From NCBI RefSeq assembly GCF_023983475.1, contig NZ_CP092713.1, forward strand, positions 744,001 through 808,000: 64,000 nt of DNA, given 5' to 3'. The notes below the pieces were generated by a model. The model made no database searches, was not told the DNA's origin, and saw only the letters and a program-made list of their open reading frames with translations. This DNA comes from Aliivibrio fischeri ATCC 7744 = JCM 18803 = DSM 507 (lineage in GTDB: Bacteria > Pseudomonadota > Gammaproteobacteria > Enterobacterales > Vibrionaceae). Shown in pieces: positions 53,023 to 62,766 of the stretch (positions are counted from its first letter, which is position 1; every line of letters starts with the position of its first letter). A program made the translations under genes and the position numbers.

Positions 53023-54157
53023 TCAACGTATTAGCTCTGCACTTAATCAACGTAAGCAAGCAGGGCTAAATCGCTCACGTCGAGTGGTGTCGCAAGGAAA
53101 TCAGGCCACATTAATTATTGATGGTAAAAGCTATTTGAATTTTTCTGGAAATGATTATTTAGGCTTGGCGAGTAGCAAAGAGTTGATGGAGGCGTGGCAA
53201 GAGGGACTATCTTTATACGGAAGTGGTAGTGGTGCGTCACCTTTAGTTACTGGGTATTCTAAACCTCATGCCGATTTGGAATCTCAGTTGGCGGAATGGC
53301 TTGGCTTTGATTGTGCTATTTTGTTTAATTCAGGTTTTAGTGCGAATCAAGCGGTACTCTTTTCATTATTAGAAAAGGGCGACATCGTATTACAAGATAA
53401 ATTGAATCATGCATCACTAATGGAAGCGGGAATGTTATCTCCCGCAGTAATGAAACGCTTTAAACACAATGATGTTGACCACTTAAAGAGTTTGTTAAAT
53501 CGTTCATCAGGTGAGCCAACATTGGTGGTGACGGAAGGCGTATTTAGTATGGATGGGGATCTTTCGCCATTAGCTGATATTGCAACACTCACTAAGGCAA
53601 ATGATGCTTGGTTAATGGTGGATGATGCCCATGGGTGTGGAGTGTTAGGTAGTAATGGTAAAGGCTGCTGTGATGTTTATTCGATAACGCCGGATATATT
53701 AATTGTGACTTTCGGAAAAGGGTTCGGATTGTCTGGTGCGGCTGTGCTTTGCAATCAAGAGTGTGGTGATTATTTATCGCAATTTGCACGTCATCATGTT
53801 TACTCTACGGCAATGCCTCCAGCTCAAGCACATACGTTGTCACACGCTTTATTGATGATCCAACAACAAGAATGGCGACGTGAAAAACTCAATGAATTAA
53901 GCCTGCAATTTGAATCTGAATTAATGAATTTTGTAGGCGCAGAAAAAACACCAACGCCAATTAAGCCTATCATCATAGGAGAAGCAAGCGATGCGATGAT
54001 ACTCGCTGATTCGTTAAAAGAGCGGGGGTTATGGACAACAGCAATTCGTCCACCAACGGTTCCAGTCGGTTCAGCTCGCATAAGAGTGACCTTAAGTGCA
54101 AATCATTCATCAGCAGATATTTCAGCGCTGACACAAGCGATAAACGAATTAGGATGA
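53006..54157 (+). CDS. bioF: 8-amino-7-oxononanoate synthase
   Basis: A 383-residue PLP enzyme that condenses pimeloyl-ACP and alanine to KAPA. It has [25 protein letters not shown], the [10 protein letters not shown] segment and the PLP Lys in [11 protein letters not shown]. The ATG at 53006 ([13 protein letters not shown]) is chosen because it gives the normal BioF length; an upstream start would add 21 unrelated residues read through bioB sequence. It overlaps bioB by 17 bp. Confidence 0.95.
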   Translation: MKQAFNQRISSALNQRKQAGLNRSRRVVSQGNQATLIIDGKSYLNFSGNDYLGLASSKELMEAWQEGLSLYGSGSGASPLVTGYSKPHADLESQLAEWLGFDCAILFNSGFSANQAVLFSLLEKGDIVLQDKLNHASLMEAGMLSPAVMKRFKHNDVDHLKSLLNRSSGEPTLVVTEGVFSMDGDLSPLADIATLTKANDAWLMVDDAHGCGVLGSNGKGCCDVYSITPDILIVTFGKGFGLSGAAVLCNQECGDYLSQFARHHVYSTAMPPAQAHTLSHALLMIQQQEWRREKLNELSLQFESELMNFVGAEKTPTPIKPIIIGEASDAMILADSLKERGLWTTAIRPPTVPVGSARIRVTLSANHSSADISALTQAINELG

Positions 54158-54163
54158 GGTGTT

Positions 54164-54985
54164 ATGGTGAATCCAGCAGTTGCCATCGATATGTTTAATT
54201 CAACATCAAATAAAGAAAAACAAGCGATTCAAGCCGCATTTAGTAAAGCGGCGCATACATATGATCGTTCAGCAGAATTTCAACGCCAAGTGGCAGATAC
54301 GCTGTTGTCTTATTTACCAACCGATCTCACTGGTCTACGAATTTTAGATGTGGGGTGTGGAACCGGTTATTGCTGCGAAGCCTTGTTAAAACGTGGAGCA
54401 CGCGTTGTAGCGCTTGATTTATCGCCTATCATGTTAGAGAAAGCGAAAGAACGATGTGGTGATCACAATATTACCTATATTCAAGGGGATGCTGAAGACC
54501 TTCCGTTCATGGATGATGAATTTGATGGTGTCGTATCTAGTTTAGCGCTGCAATGGTGCCAAGATTTATCGGTACCACTAAGAGAAATGAGACGAATTAG
54601 CCATAATAAAAGCAAGGTTATTTTCTCAACTTTGCTAGATGGCTCACTGTTTGAATTGAAAAAAGCATGGTCAAAGGTTGATTTATATCAACATGTTAAC
54701 GATTTTATTACGCCATCTATGGTAAAAATTGCGTTAGCGCAATCTGAATGCAACAACTTTACACTACACTGCACGTCTGTCGAGATGACGTATTCTTCCG
54801 CTCTTGCTTTAATGAAAGATTTAAAAGGAATTGGAGCAACGCATTTACCTAATGGTCGCAGCTCAGGATTATTGAGCAAAGAAAAGCTATTAGCAGTGGA
54901 AGAAGCGTATCAAATATTTAGAAGTGAATTAAACCACTTACCTGCTACATATCAGGTAGGCTACGGAGTTATAAGTAATGATTGA
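54164..54985 (+). CDS. bioC: Malonyl-ACP O-methyltransferase
   Basis: A 273-residue SAM methyltransferase that starts pimeloyl chain synthesis by methylating malonyl-ACP. It has [18 protein letters not shown] at the N-terminus, SAM motif [27 protein letters not shown] and [11 protein letters not shown], all typical of BioC. A GAGG box precedes the ATG. The end overlaps bioD by 8 bp. Confidence 0.95.
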
Positions 54986-55658
54986 TGCATTTTTTATTGC
55001 AGGAACAGATACAGATGTGGGTAAAACCGTTGCTTCAAAAGCGATTTTAGATGCGTTAAACATGAAAGGTTTACGAACTGCTGCTTATAAACCAGTAGCA
55101 GCAGGCTCTGAAGACAAAGGCGAAGGCGTTCAAAACTCTGATGCAATCCATTTACGTGCTGTAGCCAATGTTGAATTACGCTATGAAGAAGTAAACCCAT
55201 ATGCGTTATTAATGCCTGCATCACCACACATTGCAGCAGAAGCAGAAAATGTGGTTATTGATTACTCCGTATTATCTGAAGGTTTAGCTTCATTAAAAGA
55301 GAAATCAGATGTTGTTTTAGTTGAAGGTGCCGGTGGATGGCGTGTTCCTGTGTCTAAAGATGATTGTTTATCAACATGGGTACAGCAAGAAAAATTGCCA
55401 GTGGTATTGGTTGTTGGGATTAAACTCGGTTGTTTAAGTCATGCAATGCTAACGGCTGAAGCGATTCAACATGATGGTTTAGAGATTATTGGTTGGGTAG
55501 CTAACCGAGTAAACCCAGGTACAGAAAACTACGCTGAAATCATTAAGATGCTAGAAGATAAAATGCCTGCGCCAAAATTAGGTGAAATCCCATACATGCC
55601 AAGTGTAAAACGCAAAAATATGGGTAAATACATTCATCTTGAAGCTCTAGATAATTAA
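54978..55658 (+). CDS. bioD: Dethiobiotin synthetase
   Basis: A 226-residue ATP-dependent carboxylase that closes the ureido ring of dethiobiotin. The P-loop is [13 protein letters not shown]. Other motifs are KPVAAGSE and [11 protein letters not shown]. It is the last gene of bioBFCD, followed by a strong terminator. Length is normal. Confidence 0.96.
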
Positions 55659-55687
55659 TTATTTAGTTTACTGTTTAAGTAAAAAGA

Positions 55688-55722
55688 ATAAAGCCAATAT
55701 CATTTGATGATATTGGCTTTAT
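55688..55722 (+). terminator. Terminator after the bioBFCD operon
   Basis: Bases 55688-55703 and 55707-55722 form a long near-perfect stem (arms include AAGCCAATATCAT and ATGATATTGGCTT) with a TTG loop. The rest of the 330-bp space to 55,988 holds only an isolated palindrome, TGACA-AAC-TGTCA (55794-55806), and no gene I can support. Confidence 0.8.
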
Positions 55723-55988
55723 ATTTAGGGCTCACTTGGGCTAGTTGAGTAGTTATAATAAAAAATAACGTGCCCTAAATTTGGTTATCTTTCTGACAAA
55801 CTGTCAAAAAAAACGTATTTTTGAGACAAAGGTTGTAGCATTTATGGACATTTTTCTCCGTTTTTGCTAACCCGTCCTATTCATGTGGTTAATAATATAT
55901 TGATCGAAAATCTAGGACATAGCATTTTAAAATTCTATTATGATTAAAATGCTAAGTACGAGGTAATTTCTTCTTATCTTTATGATTG

Positions 55989-56876
55989 TTAAGGTAAATC
56001 AGAAAATGTCTCTCGAAATAAATTTACCATTGACCGTGTTTTTTCAGGTAAATAGTGTGGTGTTGGATAAATTAAAGTAATAGTTAAATCGGTAAATGAT
56101 TTTCTGGGTAATACTTCAACAACCGATCCTTGTTTAATATTTTCCTCAATTAGAATGGATGGCAGTAAAGCGATTCCTTTTCCTGATATTGCTAATTTTT
56201 GTAATAAATTCAGATCATCACTAAATAGCTGATAATTTAATCCTTGAGGCAATAAACTTTTATTATATCGACTTGCCAATAAGTGGAATTGATCCAATTG
56301 AGTAACATTATCTGGGTGACCATTAACACGTAAATAATTTGGAGAAGCAACCATACTATATGGGATTTGAATTAAACGTTGCTGGATGTAATCGTCATGC
56401 AGTGGTTCGATGTAACTTGGCAATACTTGTAAGTCTATATTGCTTCTGCGTAAGTCTAATGATTGAACGTGATGCTCAATTTCTAATTTAACCTCGGTGT
56501 TTTCTTCTATGTATTTTTCAATCAATGTTGAGAATACTTCTGTCATACCAAGCGCAGGAGGTATTGCGACTCTTAACGTTCCTCTTGGTGTTATATGGTG
56601 ATCTCTCATCAATAAACTTGCGTCAACCAAGGTGTTAATTGGGCTTGATGCTTGTTGATATAACCATTCTCCTTGTTTGGTTAACTCAATTGATCTTGTG
56701 GTTCTGATTAATAATTGATGACCTAACGCCTTTTCTAATTCTTGTAATCGACGGCTGACTTTCGAACGTTGTAGGCCTGAGAATTGTGCTGCAGCACTTA
56801 TCCCTTTATGCCTTACTACAAGGACAAAGAGATAAATATCATCAAATGAAGGCAAAGATTTACGGTTTTCGTACAC
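55989..56876 (-). CDS. LysR-family transcriptional regulator of the HlyD/DUF2955 locus
   Basis: A 295-residue regulator. The HTH lies near the N-terminus (VVRHKGISAAAQFSGLQRSK, then RRLQELEKALGHQLLIRTT), followed by an effector domain. It reads away from the HlyD-family gene with about 114 bp between the starts. A CCTAT-TT-ATAGG palindrome lies 9 bp from its start codon. It probably regulates the adjacent efflux pair. Confidence 0.9.
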   Translation of the reverse strand: MYENRKSLPSFDDIYLFVLVVRHKGISAAAQFSGLQRSKVSRRLQELEKALGHQLLIRTTRSIELTKQGEWLYQQASSPINTLVDASLLMRDHHITPRGTLRVAIPPALGMTEVFSTLIEKYIEENTEVKLEIEHHVQSLDLRRSNIDLQVLPSYIEPLHDDYIQQRLIQIPYSMVASPNYLRVNGHPDNVTQLDQFHLLASRYNKSLLPQGLNYQLFSDDLNLLQKLAISGKGIALLPSILIEENIKQGSVVEVLPRKSFTDLTITLIYPTPHYLPEKTRSMVNLFRETFSDLP

Positions 56877-56884
56877 ATTATTGT

Positions 56885-56896
56885 CCTATTTATAGG
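56885..56896. promoter_or_regulatory. Palindrome next to the LysR start
   Basis: CCTAT-TT-ATAGG is a perfect 12-bp palindrome just upstream of the LysR start codon in a divergent space. It is a candidate autoregulatory site. Confidence 0.35.
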
Positions 56897-56990
56897 TCTT
56901 ATGTGTTCTATTTTGCCATCTATTCGTTTTGAAATCACGCCTTATAATGAGAACTAGATCACGTCAATTTTGATTTTATTGAGAATATAT

Positions 56991-58058
56991 ATGCAAGCTG
57001 CAGAACAAAAATTTAAACAATGGATGCGAATTCTAATTGTATTGTTTCTTATCGTTACCGCTTATTTAGTGATGGCGGATAGACTCACACCATTAACGAC
57101 TCAAAGTAAAGTTCAAGGGTTTGTTGTTCAAATTTCTCCTGAGGTGTCAGGCCGTATTGTCGAAGTTAACCATACAAATAATCAGTTGGTTAAGAAGGGA
57201 GAGTTGTTATTTAAAATTGATGATGAAAAATATCTACTTGCTGTGCAAAAAGCGAAGATAGCGTTAGCGCAAGCAAAAGAACAAGAAGCGTCGTTAGTTG
57301 CAGATATAGAAGCTGCACGATCAAATGTAAAGACAACACAAGTGACAGCGAATAATGCCAATCGTGAATATCATCGTATTAAGCGTTTAGCGAATTCTGG
57401 CGCAGTTTCAGCTTCAGGTTTGGATTCAGCACTAACTAAACGAGATCAAGCGGCGGCGAACTTAATGGCGGCACAACAGAAAGTTCATGCTCTTGAAGTG
57501 AAGTTAGGCAAAGGTAATGGGCAAAGCAGTGCTGTGTTATCAGCGAAAAATAGCTTGAAACAAGCAGAGTTAAATTTAGAGCATACGCAAGTGGTTGCTC
57601 AGAATGAAGGGATCATTACCAATATGCAATTGCATGTAGGTGTGTTCGCAAATGCTAATCAGCCATTATTGACTTTTATCCCAACGGATTCACTGTGGGT
57701 TTCTGCCGATTACCGTGAGAAAGCGACTTCAGAAATGGTTAAAGGAATGAGAGCAGAAGTTGCTTACGATGCAATGCCTGGTGAAGTCTTTCCATTAATT
57801 GTAGAGAGCCGTGATTATGGTGTCGCTTCTGCACAACAAAAAGCCAATGGTCAATTAAGTAGTGTTGAAGTCAGTAATCGTTGGGTGCGAGATGCACAAC
57901 GTGTACGTGTTAATTTAACGAGCGGTGAGCCATTGTCTCCGAGATTATTTGTTGGTTCACGTGCAACTGTAATTATTTACACTTCAGGAAACAGTGTGAT
58001 TGATTACATTGGCCATAGTTTAATTACCATGATCAGCTACTTACATTACATTTATTAG
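56991..58058 (+). CDS. HlyD/EmrA-type membrane fusion protein (YibH-like)
   Basis: A 355-residue periplasmic adaptor. An N-terminal membrane anchor (RILIVLFLIVTAYLVMAD) leads to a biotinyl-lipoyl-like half (VVQISPEVSGRIVEVN and VKKGELLFKIDDEKY). A helical hairpin (about 85-190) and a beta-barrel domain follow. Such proteins bridge an inner-membrane transporter to the outer membrane. The ATG at 56991 is preferred to a TTG seven codons upstream. It is followed after 12 bp by its likely partner, a DUF2955 protein. Confidence 0.88.
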   Translation: MQAAEQKFKQWMRILIVLFLIVTAYLVMADRLTPLTTQSKVQGFVVQISPEVSGRIVEVNHTNNQLVKKGELLFKIDDEKYLLAVQKAKIALAQAKEQEASLVADIEAARSNVKTTQVTANNANREYHRIKRLANSGAVSASGLDSALTKRDQAAANLMAAQQKVHALEVKLGKGNGQSSAVLSAKNSLKQAELNLEHTQVVAQNEGIITNMQLHVGVFANANQPLLTFIPTDSLWVSADYREKATSEMVKGMRAEVAYDAMPGEVFPLIVESRDYGVASAQQKANGQLSSVEVSNRWVRDAQRVRVNLTSGEPLSPRLFVGSRATVIIYTSGNSVIDYIGHSLITMISYLHYIY

Positions 58059-58070
58059 TGTGAGGCTTAC

Positions 58071-59096
58071 ATGAAAGCATTACGAATTTGGTTTGGTTGT
58101 GTTGTTGGATTTGCCATGTGTACGGTATTTGGCTGGTCGAATGGTATGTTTGGTACCTTGTTCCCATTGTTCATTTTATCTAATTTGAACCGTTGGAATG
58201 CTCAAATGTTTATACAACTGTTAATCAGTATTTTTTGGGTAGGGATTCAAGTGTCATTGATCGTTGGTTTTTTACAGCCATACCCATTATTGATGACGGT
58301 TGCCGTTGGTATTATGCTGCTTTTTAAATGCCATGCTATGCACTATAAAGCCAGTTATTTATTCGGATATACGGGATTATTGGTTGGTTCAATTTTGTTG
58401 AATTTTGGTTCATATCCGACCTTTGATTTAGAGAACTTTATTATTGGCGTATGGGTTGCTGCCATTATGATGGTGCCAATTTGCGCCATGGCTTTTTATT
58501 TGTTTCCTGATCCAATTGAAGCGCACACACCAATCCTAAAAGTAGAAGGGCAAAGTAAAGATCCAAGAGACATGCTAGAGCAAACTGCTTTAGGGTGGAT
58601 GGTCGCCATGATTGTGTTTTTGATTTTCGAAATCGCAAATTTAAATGATTCACTATCCGCTCAAGCGTCGATGCTAATTATGCTTTCGCCAATGACATTA
58701 GTGGGTTCATTGATGATGGCTCGTATCCGAATCGTAGGGACGTTAGCCGGTTGTGCGGCAGCCATGGCTATTCAATTAGTGTTATATGATTTATACGATA
58801 ATCCAATCTTATATATATTAAGTTTTGCGATTGCATCAGGGTATTTTTGTAAATGGCTAGCCAGTGAAAATCCTGCTATTAAAGGAATAGGGTTCTCTGC
58901 GATGGCAGCATTAACAATACCTATTACAGGTGCAATTCCGGGACAAAAAGACGCATTCTTCTCTATTTTATATCGAGTGTCGTCTATTGTTGTTGCTGTT
59001 ATTGTCACTAGTATTTTAATTTGGATTTGTTATCGATTAATTAAGTTGTTTCCTATTTTCTTTCGAGGTGTCGAGCGAGAAGAGAAAGCGCATTAA
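58071..59096 (+). CDS. DUF2955 (FUSC-like) inner-membrane protein
   Basis: A 341-residue integral membrane protein with about ten hydrophobic segments in two groups, split by a soluble loop (about 145-175, with DPRDMLEQTALGWM). This pattern fits DUF2955/FUSC-type aromatic-acid or drug efflux proteins that pair with HlyD-family adaptors. The substrate is unknown. A terminator follows. Confidence 0.85.
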   Translation: MKALRIWFGCVVGFAMCTVFGWSNGMFGTLFPLFILSNLNRWNAQMFIQLLISIFWVGIQVSLIVGFLQPYPLLMTVAVGIMLLFKCHAMHYKASYLFGYTGLLVGSILLNFGSYPTFDLENFIIGVWVAAIMMVPICAMAFYLFPDPIEAHTPILKVEGQSKDPRDMLEQTALGWMVAMIVFLIFEIANLNDSLSAQASMLIMLSPMTLVGSLMMARIRIVGTLAGCAAAMAIQLVLYDLYDNPILYILSFAIASGYFCKWLASENPAIKGIGFSAMAALTIPITGAIPGQKDAFFSILYRVSSIVVAVIVTSILIWICYRLIKLFPIFFRGVEREEKAH

Positions 59097-59118
59097 GATA
59101 TTGAATGATTGAGTAAAT

Positions 59119-59162
59119 AACCAAGAGGTGTGTAGATTATTATGAACCTCTTGGTTTTTTTT
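59119..59162 (+). terminator. Terminator after the HlyD/DUF2955 pair
   Basis: AACCAAGAGGT (59119-59129) and ACCTCTTGGTT (59146-59156) form an 11-bp stem followed by a long T-run. Confidence 0.88.
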
Positions 59163-59218
59163 GTTTATGTGATAACGTCTGTGTAGTTGAAGATTATAAA
59201 GAAAATACAAGGACAGTC

Positions 59219-60223
59219 ATGAGCTCAATTATAGAATGCATTAGAACCGTAGGCCGTGGTGAACGCAGCCGTAAACCATTGACGTTTGAACAAGCTTATC
59301 AAGTGATGAAAGAGTATCTTTCCGGCGATATTAGTAACGATAAAATGGCGATGTTGATGATGCTTATCCGAGTTCAGAATGAAACGGTTGATGAGATAAG
59401 TGGCTTTACCACGGCTATTCGTGAATTTGTTCGTAATGTTCAGACACCTGAATTAAAAGATCTTAATGTTGATATTGATTGGGCGTGTTTTGCAGGTAAG
59501 CGTCAGGTTCAAGGTCCTTCGTGGCAGTTATACGCGGCACAAATTCTTGCGAACAAAGGCTTTAGAGTGTTAATTCATGGTCACTTACAGCTGGGCAGCA
59601 CTCGAGAGCACGTATCTCAAGTAATTGATAAATTAAACATTCCAAGTTGCACAAGCATTGCAGAAACACAAAAAGTACTAAATGAAGGCAATATCGCTTA
59701 TTTGCCTCTATCGGTTTATGCGCCGCAAGTAGAAACCATGCTGTTATGGCAACATGAATACGGTTTACGTACCCCTGCGAATACCTGTGCGCGTATGTTA
59801 AACCCTGCATCAGCGCCAATTTCATTACGTGGCAGCTTTCATCCTGGTTTACCGCAACTGCATGGCGAAGCAGAGTCTCGCTTACAACAAGCAACAGACG
59901 ACTGCTCTGAATTGGCATTGTGCTTTAAAGGTATGGGTGGAGAATCTGAATTTAACCCTAAAGTCAGCCAATCACTGTGGTGTGCATCAAAAGGAGAGTG
60001 TGAAGAACTGTATTGGGAAGAAGCTCTAATTAATGACTTACCAGTCCCTCAATCTTGTTTGTTAGGTACTAAATCAGAACAATTACAGTTAATGGCGAAC
60101 ACCGTTATTTTTAATGTCGCTAATGTATTGTGGGCAAATAAACGAGCAGAAAACTACCCAAGAGAAGAGGCGATTAAGGTTGCTACTCAATATTGGGAAG
60201 AGTACGTAAAAACTATCGCTTAA
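59219..60223 (+). CDS. ybiB: YbiB, TrpD2-type glycosyltransferase-fold protein
   Basis: A 334-residue protein of the anthranilate-phosphoribosyltransferase-like fold. The N-terminal helical domain has RKPLTFEQAYQVMKEYLSG and DKMAMLMMLIRVQNET. The catalytic-like domain follows (DIDWACFAGKRQVQGPSW, FRVLIHGH). E. coli YbiB (TrpD2) binds nucleic acid and lacks TrpD activity; here too the PRPP loop is atypical. It is a single gene with its own terminator. Confidence 0.9.
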   Translation: MSSIIECIRTVGRGERSRKPLTFEQAYQVMKEYLSGDISNDKMAMLMMLIRVQNETVDEISGFTTAIREFVRNVQTPELKDLNVDIDWACFAGKRQVQGPSWQLYAAQILANKGFRVLIHGHLQLGSTREHVSQVIDKLNIPSCTSIAETQKVLNEGNIAYLPLSVYAPQVETMLLWQHEYGLRTPANTCARMLNPASAPISLRGSFHPGLPQLHGEAESRLQQATDDCSELALCFKGMGGESEFNPKVSQSLWCASKGECEELYWEEALINDLPVPQSCLLGTKSEQLQLMANTVIFNVANVLWANKRAENYPREEAIKVATQYWEEYVKTIA

Positions 60224-60252
60224 CTACATATTTAATGCTCTAGCTATGAATG

Positions 60253-60283
60253 AAAGCCGTAAGTTAATTTTGCGGCTTTTTTA
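60253..60283 (+). terminator. Terminator after ybiB
   Basis: AAAGCCG (60253-60259) and CGGCTTT (60273-60279) with extra A-U pairs inside form the stem, followed by a T-run. Confidence 0.8.
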
Positions 60284-60406
60284 ATATCCCCTTAATTTTG
60301 TTTATTACACAGCTGTAATAGTAATTCACATTTAGCGATATTATCAAAATACCGTTAATAATAGATAATGCTCTCCTAGTCGTTATTTCATTAACTGGAG
60401 ACCATT

Positions 60407-60676
60407 ATGGCTAATGGATTTACAAGAGATGGTGGCGTCCAAGAACAAATAGATGCCACCGTAATTGATGCAATTAACCGTGCTCGTTCGCATCTTCATC
60501 ATGAGCACAATGATACGAACTATTGTTTGGAGTGTGGGGAATTAATTCCAGAAGCACGACGAAACATAATACCGGGTGTAGAGTTGTGTGTTGAGTGCCA
60601 GGCAAAAGAAGATGCACGTGAAAAAGCATTCAGTGCTTATAACCGCAGGGCAAGTAAAGACAGTCAATTACGTTAA
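60407..60676 (+). CDS. ybiI: DksA/TraR-type C4 zinc-finger protein, YbiI family
   Basis: An 89-residue protein with the four-cysteine zinc finger CLECGELIPEARRN...CVECQ, typical of the DksA/TraR family but lacking the long DksA coiled coil. The N-terminal part is polar (GFTRDGGVQEQIDATV). It may bind RNA polymerase like other members; this is not shown. It follows ybiB, as the related genes lie close together in E. coli. CTGGAG precedes the ATG. Confidence 0.88.
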   Translation: MANGFTRDGGVQEQIDATVIDAINRARSHLHHEHNDTNYCLECGELIPEARRNIIPGVELCVECQAKEDAREKAFSAYNRRASKDSQLR

Positions 60677-60751
60677 GTATGGCGGTTGCTTCTAATATTC
60701 AGAAACAGTCCGCCACGTTTAAGGAAGTTTTGCTACTAAAGAAAGGAGAGG

Positions 60752-61246
60752 TTAGTTACGATTAATGCGAGCCAAATAATAGGTGTTAATAAATTCACCA
60801 TTTCTAAACGCAGAATCAATCGCTTCTCCTTCAATAACAAACCCGAATTTTTTATATAACCTTAGAGCTGCATGATTGTCGACAAACGCATCAATTTCAA
60901 TGCGTCTCACATTGAGCCAGTTGTCAGCAAGATCTAACACCGTTTCTAATAATTTACTTCCAACACCACGACCGTGATAGTCATCGTGAACCCCCATACC
61001 AAAGTGCGCAACATGTTGGGTTCTTGGGCGTGTTACGTGCTCAAAGCCAATATTCCCCACAATTTTCCCATCAATAAGGGCAACATAGCTGTAAACATTG
61101 TCAGGTATTGCTGAGAGTCGTTTTTCCCAGAGTGCACGTGATGGAATAGGGAGCTGGAGAGTTTGCGCCTGAGCTTGAGGTTGGCTGTATAATTCACACA
61201 ACCCATCAATGTCTTTTACTTCTGTTCGGCGAATCACTATTTCCAT
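60752..61246 (-). CDS. GNAT N-acetyltransferase, YhhY-like
   Basis: A 164-residue GNAT enzyme similar to E. coli YhhY, an amino-acid N-acetyltransferase. It has VIRRTEVKDIDGLCELYSQP, the acetyl-CoA loop DDYHGRGVGSKLLE, and the end segment RRIEIDAFVDNHAALRLYKK. The ATG at 61246 (MEIVIRR) is preferred over one three codons upstream by comparison with relatives. It is a single gene. Confidence 0.87.
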   Translation of the reverse strand: MEIVIRRTEVKDIDGLCELYSQPQAQAQTLQLPIPSRALWEKRLSAIPDNVYSYVALIDGKIVGNIGFEHVTRPRTQHVAHFGMGVHDDYHGRGVGSKLLETVLDLADNWLNVRRIEIDAFVDNHAALRLYKKFGFVIEGEAIDSAFRNGEFINTYYLARINRN

Positions 61247-61431
61247 TACACGCATCCTTGTTTAATTAGTAAGCATTAAACTTAACCAGAATAGGTATCG
61301 ATGACAAGTATTTAAACTCATTATTACCATTCATCCTCTCTATTTACCGTTCGTCGCATTCAACGTTTTTTTGGTTTTGTCTTAGTTAATCTGTGAACAT
61401 CAAACAGGATCATGTAATTAAGGACAGACAG

Positions 61432-62073
61432 ATGAAACGAATAACAGCAACGGTAAGTTTATTAATCAGTGTCATGACGTTTTCAACTCAAGCAGCGTTA
61501 ACGGATGAAGACATTTCTACATATAACCAAGCGGCGGCTGGAAATGAAGATCTTGTCGAGCCGGCTTATGATCGTTTTGAGGAATTGATTCAAAAAGATG
61601 GAGCAACACCACTGACACTTGTCTATTTAGGGAGTGCAGAAACCCTAAAAGGTCGAGATGCCATGATGCCATGGACCGCAATGAAATACGTTGAGCAAGG
61701 ACTAGCGAAAATAGGGAAAGGGTTAAATTTACTCGCGACAGAAGATGCACCAATTGAAGAACAGCCGATAGTTTCAGGTTTGCCAGAGTCTTATCTCACT
61801 CGTGCGCTAGCGGCGGCAACCTATTCACAACTTCCTGATATGTTTAATCACTTTGAGCGTGGTTATGCTCTCTATTTAGCTCTACTTTCAGAGCCAACAT
61901 TCCAACAACAGCCTTATGAAGCGACGGCTTGGGTATACGGATACGCAGTACAAGCGGCACTTAGAGCAGAAGACCCAGCACAAGCCAATCAATGGCTCGC
62001 CGTTATGCTAAAACAAGATAACACTCACCCAGAAACCCTTAACGCTCAATCGCTTATTAGCGCAAGTAATTAG
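61432..62073 (+). CDS. Exported TPR-like protein encoded with an ABC transporter
   Basis: A 213-residue exported protein. A signal peptide (MKRITATVSLLISVMTFSTQA) is followed by helical repeats (DRFEELIQKDGATPLTLVYL, and a C-terminal WVYGYAVQAALRAED and HPETLNAQSL). I do not recognise a named family. The ATG at 61432 follows AAGGA; a GTG 13 codons upstream also opens the frame. It ends 6 bp before an ABC ATPase gene, so it is probably a periplasmic partner of that transporter. Confidence 0.75.
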   Translation: MKRITATVSLLISVMTFSTQAALTDEDISTYNQAAAGNEDLVEPAYDRFEELIQKDGATPLTLVYLGSAETLKGRDAMMPWTAMKYVEQGLAKIGKGLNLLATEDAPIEEQPIVSGLPESYLTRALAAATYSQLPDMFNHFERGYALYLALLSEPTFQQQPYEATAWVYGYAVQAALRAEDPAQANQWLAVMLKQDNTHPETLNAQSLISASN

Positions 62074-62079
62074 GAGATA

Positions 62080-62766
62080 ATGATGATCAGTTTTAAAGGT
62101 ATAGAAAAAACGTATCAGCTTGGCTCTCAGAGAGTGGAGGCTCTGAAAAAAGTAGATGGTTTTATCATAAAAGGCAGCATGGTGGCGTTATGCGGACCAT
62201 CGGGATCAGGTAAAAGTACCTTATTAAACATCTTAGGCTTACTTGATATGGATTATCAGGGAGAAATAAAAATGGACGGTGAGTTTTACCCTAAAGACCC
62301 TATTGAAGCCGCTAAGTTACGACGTCACCAACTGGGCTTTGTGTTTCAGCGTTTTAATTTAGTTCCCGTGATGACCGCATTAGAGAACGTAGCATACCCA
62401 TTAGTATTAAATGGATACAGCAGTAAAGATCAAACGCTCTTAGCCATTGAGATGTTAGAAAAAGTGGGACTAGGTGATTTTATTCACCATCGACCAGATA
62501 ATCTTTCTGGTGGACAACAGCAACGTGTCGCCATTGCTCGTGCCTTAGTTCATAAACCAAGTTTGGTTATTGCGGATGAGCCAACAGCCAGTTTAGATAG
62601 CCAAACCGCAGAGACCGTGATTGATATTATGAAAGCGCTCGGGAAGGAAATTGGCACCACCTTTATTGTTGCAACGCATGATTATCGAATGGCGCAACAT
62701 TGCGATACGTGCATCAACTTACTGGATGGAACCATCAGCAAGGAGGCCGTGTCATGGGCAAGTTAA
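62080..62766 (+). CDS. ABC transporter ATP-binding protein (MacB/LolD type)
   Basis: A 228-residue ATPase. Walker A is CGPSGSGKST, the signature is LSGGQQQR, Walker B is VIADEPT and the H-loop is VATHDYR. It belongs to the MacB/LolD group that works with FtsX-type permeases to move lipoproteins or other substrates without transport through the ATPase core. AGGAGATA precedes the ATG. It overlaps the permease gene by 13 bp. Confidence 0.93.
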   Translation: MMISFKGIEKTYQLGSQRVEALKKVDGFIIKGSMVALCGPSGSGKSTLLNILGLLDMDYQGEIKMDGEFYPKDPIEAAKLRRHQLGFVFQRFNLVPVMTALENVAYPLVLNGYSSKDQTLLAIEMLEKVGLGDFIHHRPDNLSGGQQQRVAIARALVHKPSLVIADEPTASLDSQTAETVIDIMKALGKEIGTTFIVATHDYRMAQHCDTCINLLDGTISKEAVSWAS